This document shows, in pieces, positions 13,392 through 13,906 of a stretch of 13,906 nt of DNA. A program made the translations under genes and the position numbers. The notes beneath the pieces were generated by a model. It did not search any database and was not told the DNA's origin. It saw only the letters and a program-made list of their open reading frames with translations. The number at the start of each line of letters is the position of its first letter. The first letter of the stretch is position 1. This DNA comes from JAEUIZ01 sp046155605 (GTDB taxonomy: Bacteria > Planctomycetota > Phycisphaerae > Phycisphaerales > UBA1924), in the NCBI GenBank assembly GCA_046155605.1, contig JBJXFQ010000146.1, positions 1-13,906 on the forward strand, read 5' to 3'.

Positions 13392-13906
13392 ATGCAACCC
13401 TTGATCACAGCAAAACCCTTGCTTGCGCTAGATTTGTCGTGGATTGTTGGCCGACGTCAGGACGCTCCGCTTCCCAATCGCTTTCACTATATAGTGCCCG
13501 ACAATGTACTGTTCGTTGAATCAATGACGAGCGAAAGGCCGCAGCAGCGGATGGAGGGGCTTCGTAGGCTAATGAAATTGACCCGAAGGCGTATGTGGGT
13601 CAGTTGTGATGTGCGGCATTTGGTGAAAAAAGAAACAGTTCCCGGACAAACGATAATGAGAGCCGAAGTCGCTCATGTATTGATTGATGAAGCAGCGCCC
13701 GGTGAATCGGCATTCGACAAGGGCAATTGGAATGATCGCATAGTCAAATCTGGGCACATAATTGAAAGTTTTATGCAAGCGGAGTCTCTGAAAAACCAGT
13801 TCTTCCACGTCGCGTTCGACCCAATTGGACCGACGGCGCGGAGTTCGCTCGGTAGTTCGCCGAGATTATTAGTCTCGTGTTCCGCCGTGGTGGGCGGCGT
13901 TCCAGC
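13392..13906 (+). CDS. Unrecognised protein, possible PIN-like N-terminus (partial, right edge)
   Basis: From the ATG at 13392 the plus frame has no stop through the window end (171 codons plus two bases). An in-frame GTG at 13383 is an alternative start. I do not recognise the family. The first 45 residues run LLALDLSWIVGRR ... FHYIVPDNVLFVES. This is a hydrophobic strand with D14, then a second strand leading into E43, a layout seen at the start of PIN-domain nucleases (first and second acidic residues); this is a weak resemblance. The rest is mixed charged and hydrophobic with no membrane segment. Composition is distinctly lower in G+C than the neighbours: a hand count of 13621-13800 gives 80 of 180, against 42 of 60 for 8101-8160 in the kinase. 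That suggests foreign origin. A reverse-strand ORF at 13569-13808 is judged a shadow. Confidence 0.5.
   Translation, partial: MQPLITAKPLLALDLSWIVGRRQDAPLPNRFHYIVPDNVLFVESMTSERPQQRMEGLRRLMKLTRRRMWVSCDVRHLVKKETVPGQTIMRAEVAHVLIDEAAPGESAFDKGNWNDRIVKSGHIIESFMQAESLKNQFFHVAFDPIGPTARSSLGSSPRLLVSCSAVVGGVP

Noticed and set aside
13569..13808. Minus-strand ORF of 79 codons
   Set aside because: No recognisable domain, and the plus-strand frame across the same bases is longer and open to the window edge. It cannot be excluded fully because this region is less G+C-rich.

Overview
The window looks like a chromosomal segment of a high-G+C member of the Planctomycetota, probably a Phycisphaerae-like lineage. 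This rests on three things: an ECF sigma factor of the 'LQPTALVHEAYLRLV' type coupled to a Ser/Thr kinase with a kinesin-light-chain-like TPR tail; small membrane proteins carrying a CxCGY(D/N)L...CPECG ribbon; and short intergenic repeats around a 'GGAGCGTGAGCGACGGG' core. It is an inference from family content, not a species assignment.

Layout. Positions 1-122 hold the end of an insertion sequence whose transposase starts at 57 and runs off the left edge. A flavin-dependent halogenase-like enzyme (249-1850, minus) follows. A plus-strand cluster of small cysteine-rich proteins comes next (1952-3141): one four-CxxC protein and two tandem membrane zinc-ribbon paralogues, the second interrupted near its N-terminus by an in-frame TGA. 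Converging on it is a minus-strand branched-chain amino acid (LIV/HAAT type) ABC operon, livH-livM-livG (5992-3113), with no livF or livK in view. After a gap without genes comes a minus-strand membrane-anchored TPR protein (6437-7066). It is divergent from a translationally coupled ECF sigma factor and TPR Ser/Thr kinase pair (7384-10634). A soluble FHA-GAF histidine kinase (10674-12359, minus) converges on the kinase.

The right end is accessory in character. A MNT-HEPN toxin-antitoxin pair (12500-13157) is bracketed by two copies of a 27-bp intergenic repeat. A hairpin-rich repeat cluster follows, and then an A+T-richer partial gene (13392 to the edge) whose N-terminus faintly resembles a PIN-type nuclease.

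How the parts may work together. The sigma factor, Ser/Thr kinase, FHA histidine kinase and TPR membrane protein could form a local signalling neighbourhood: FHA domains bind phosphothreonine, so the kinase next door is a candidate upstream partner of the histidine kinase. The MNT-HEPN pair matches systems in which the MNT protein AMPylates the tyrosine beside the HEPN RNase motif. No tRNA, rRNA or CRISPR array was seen.
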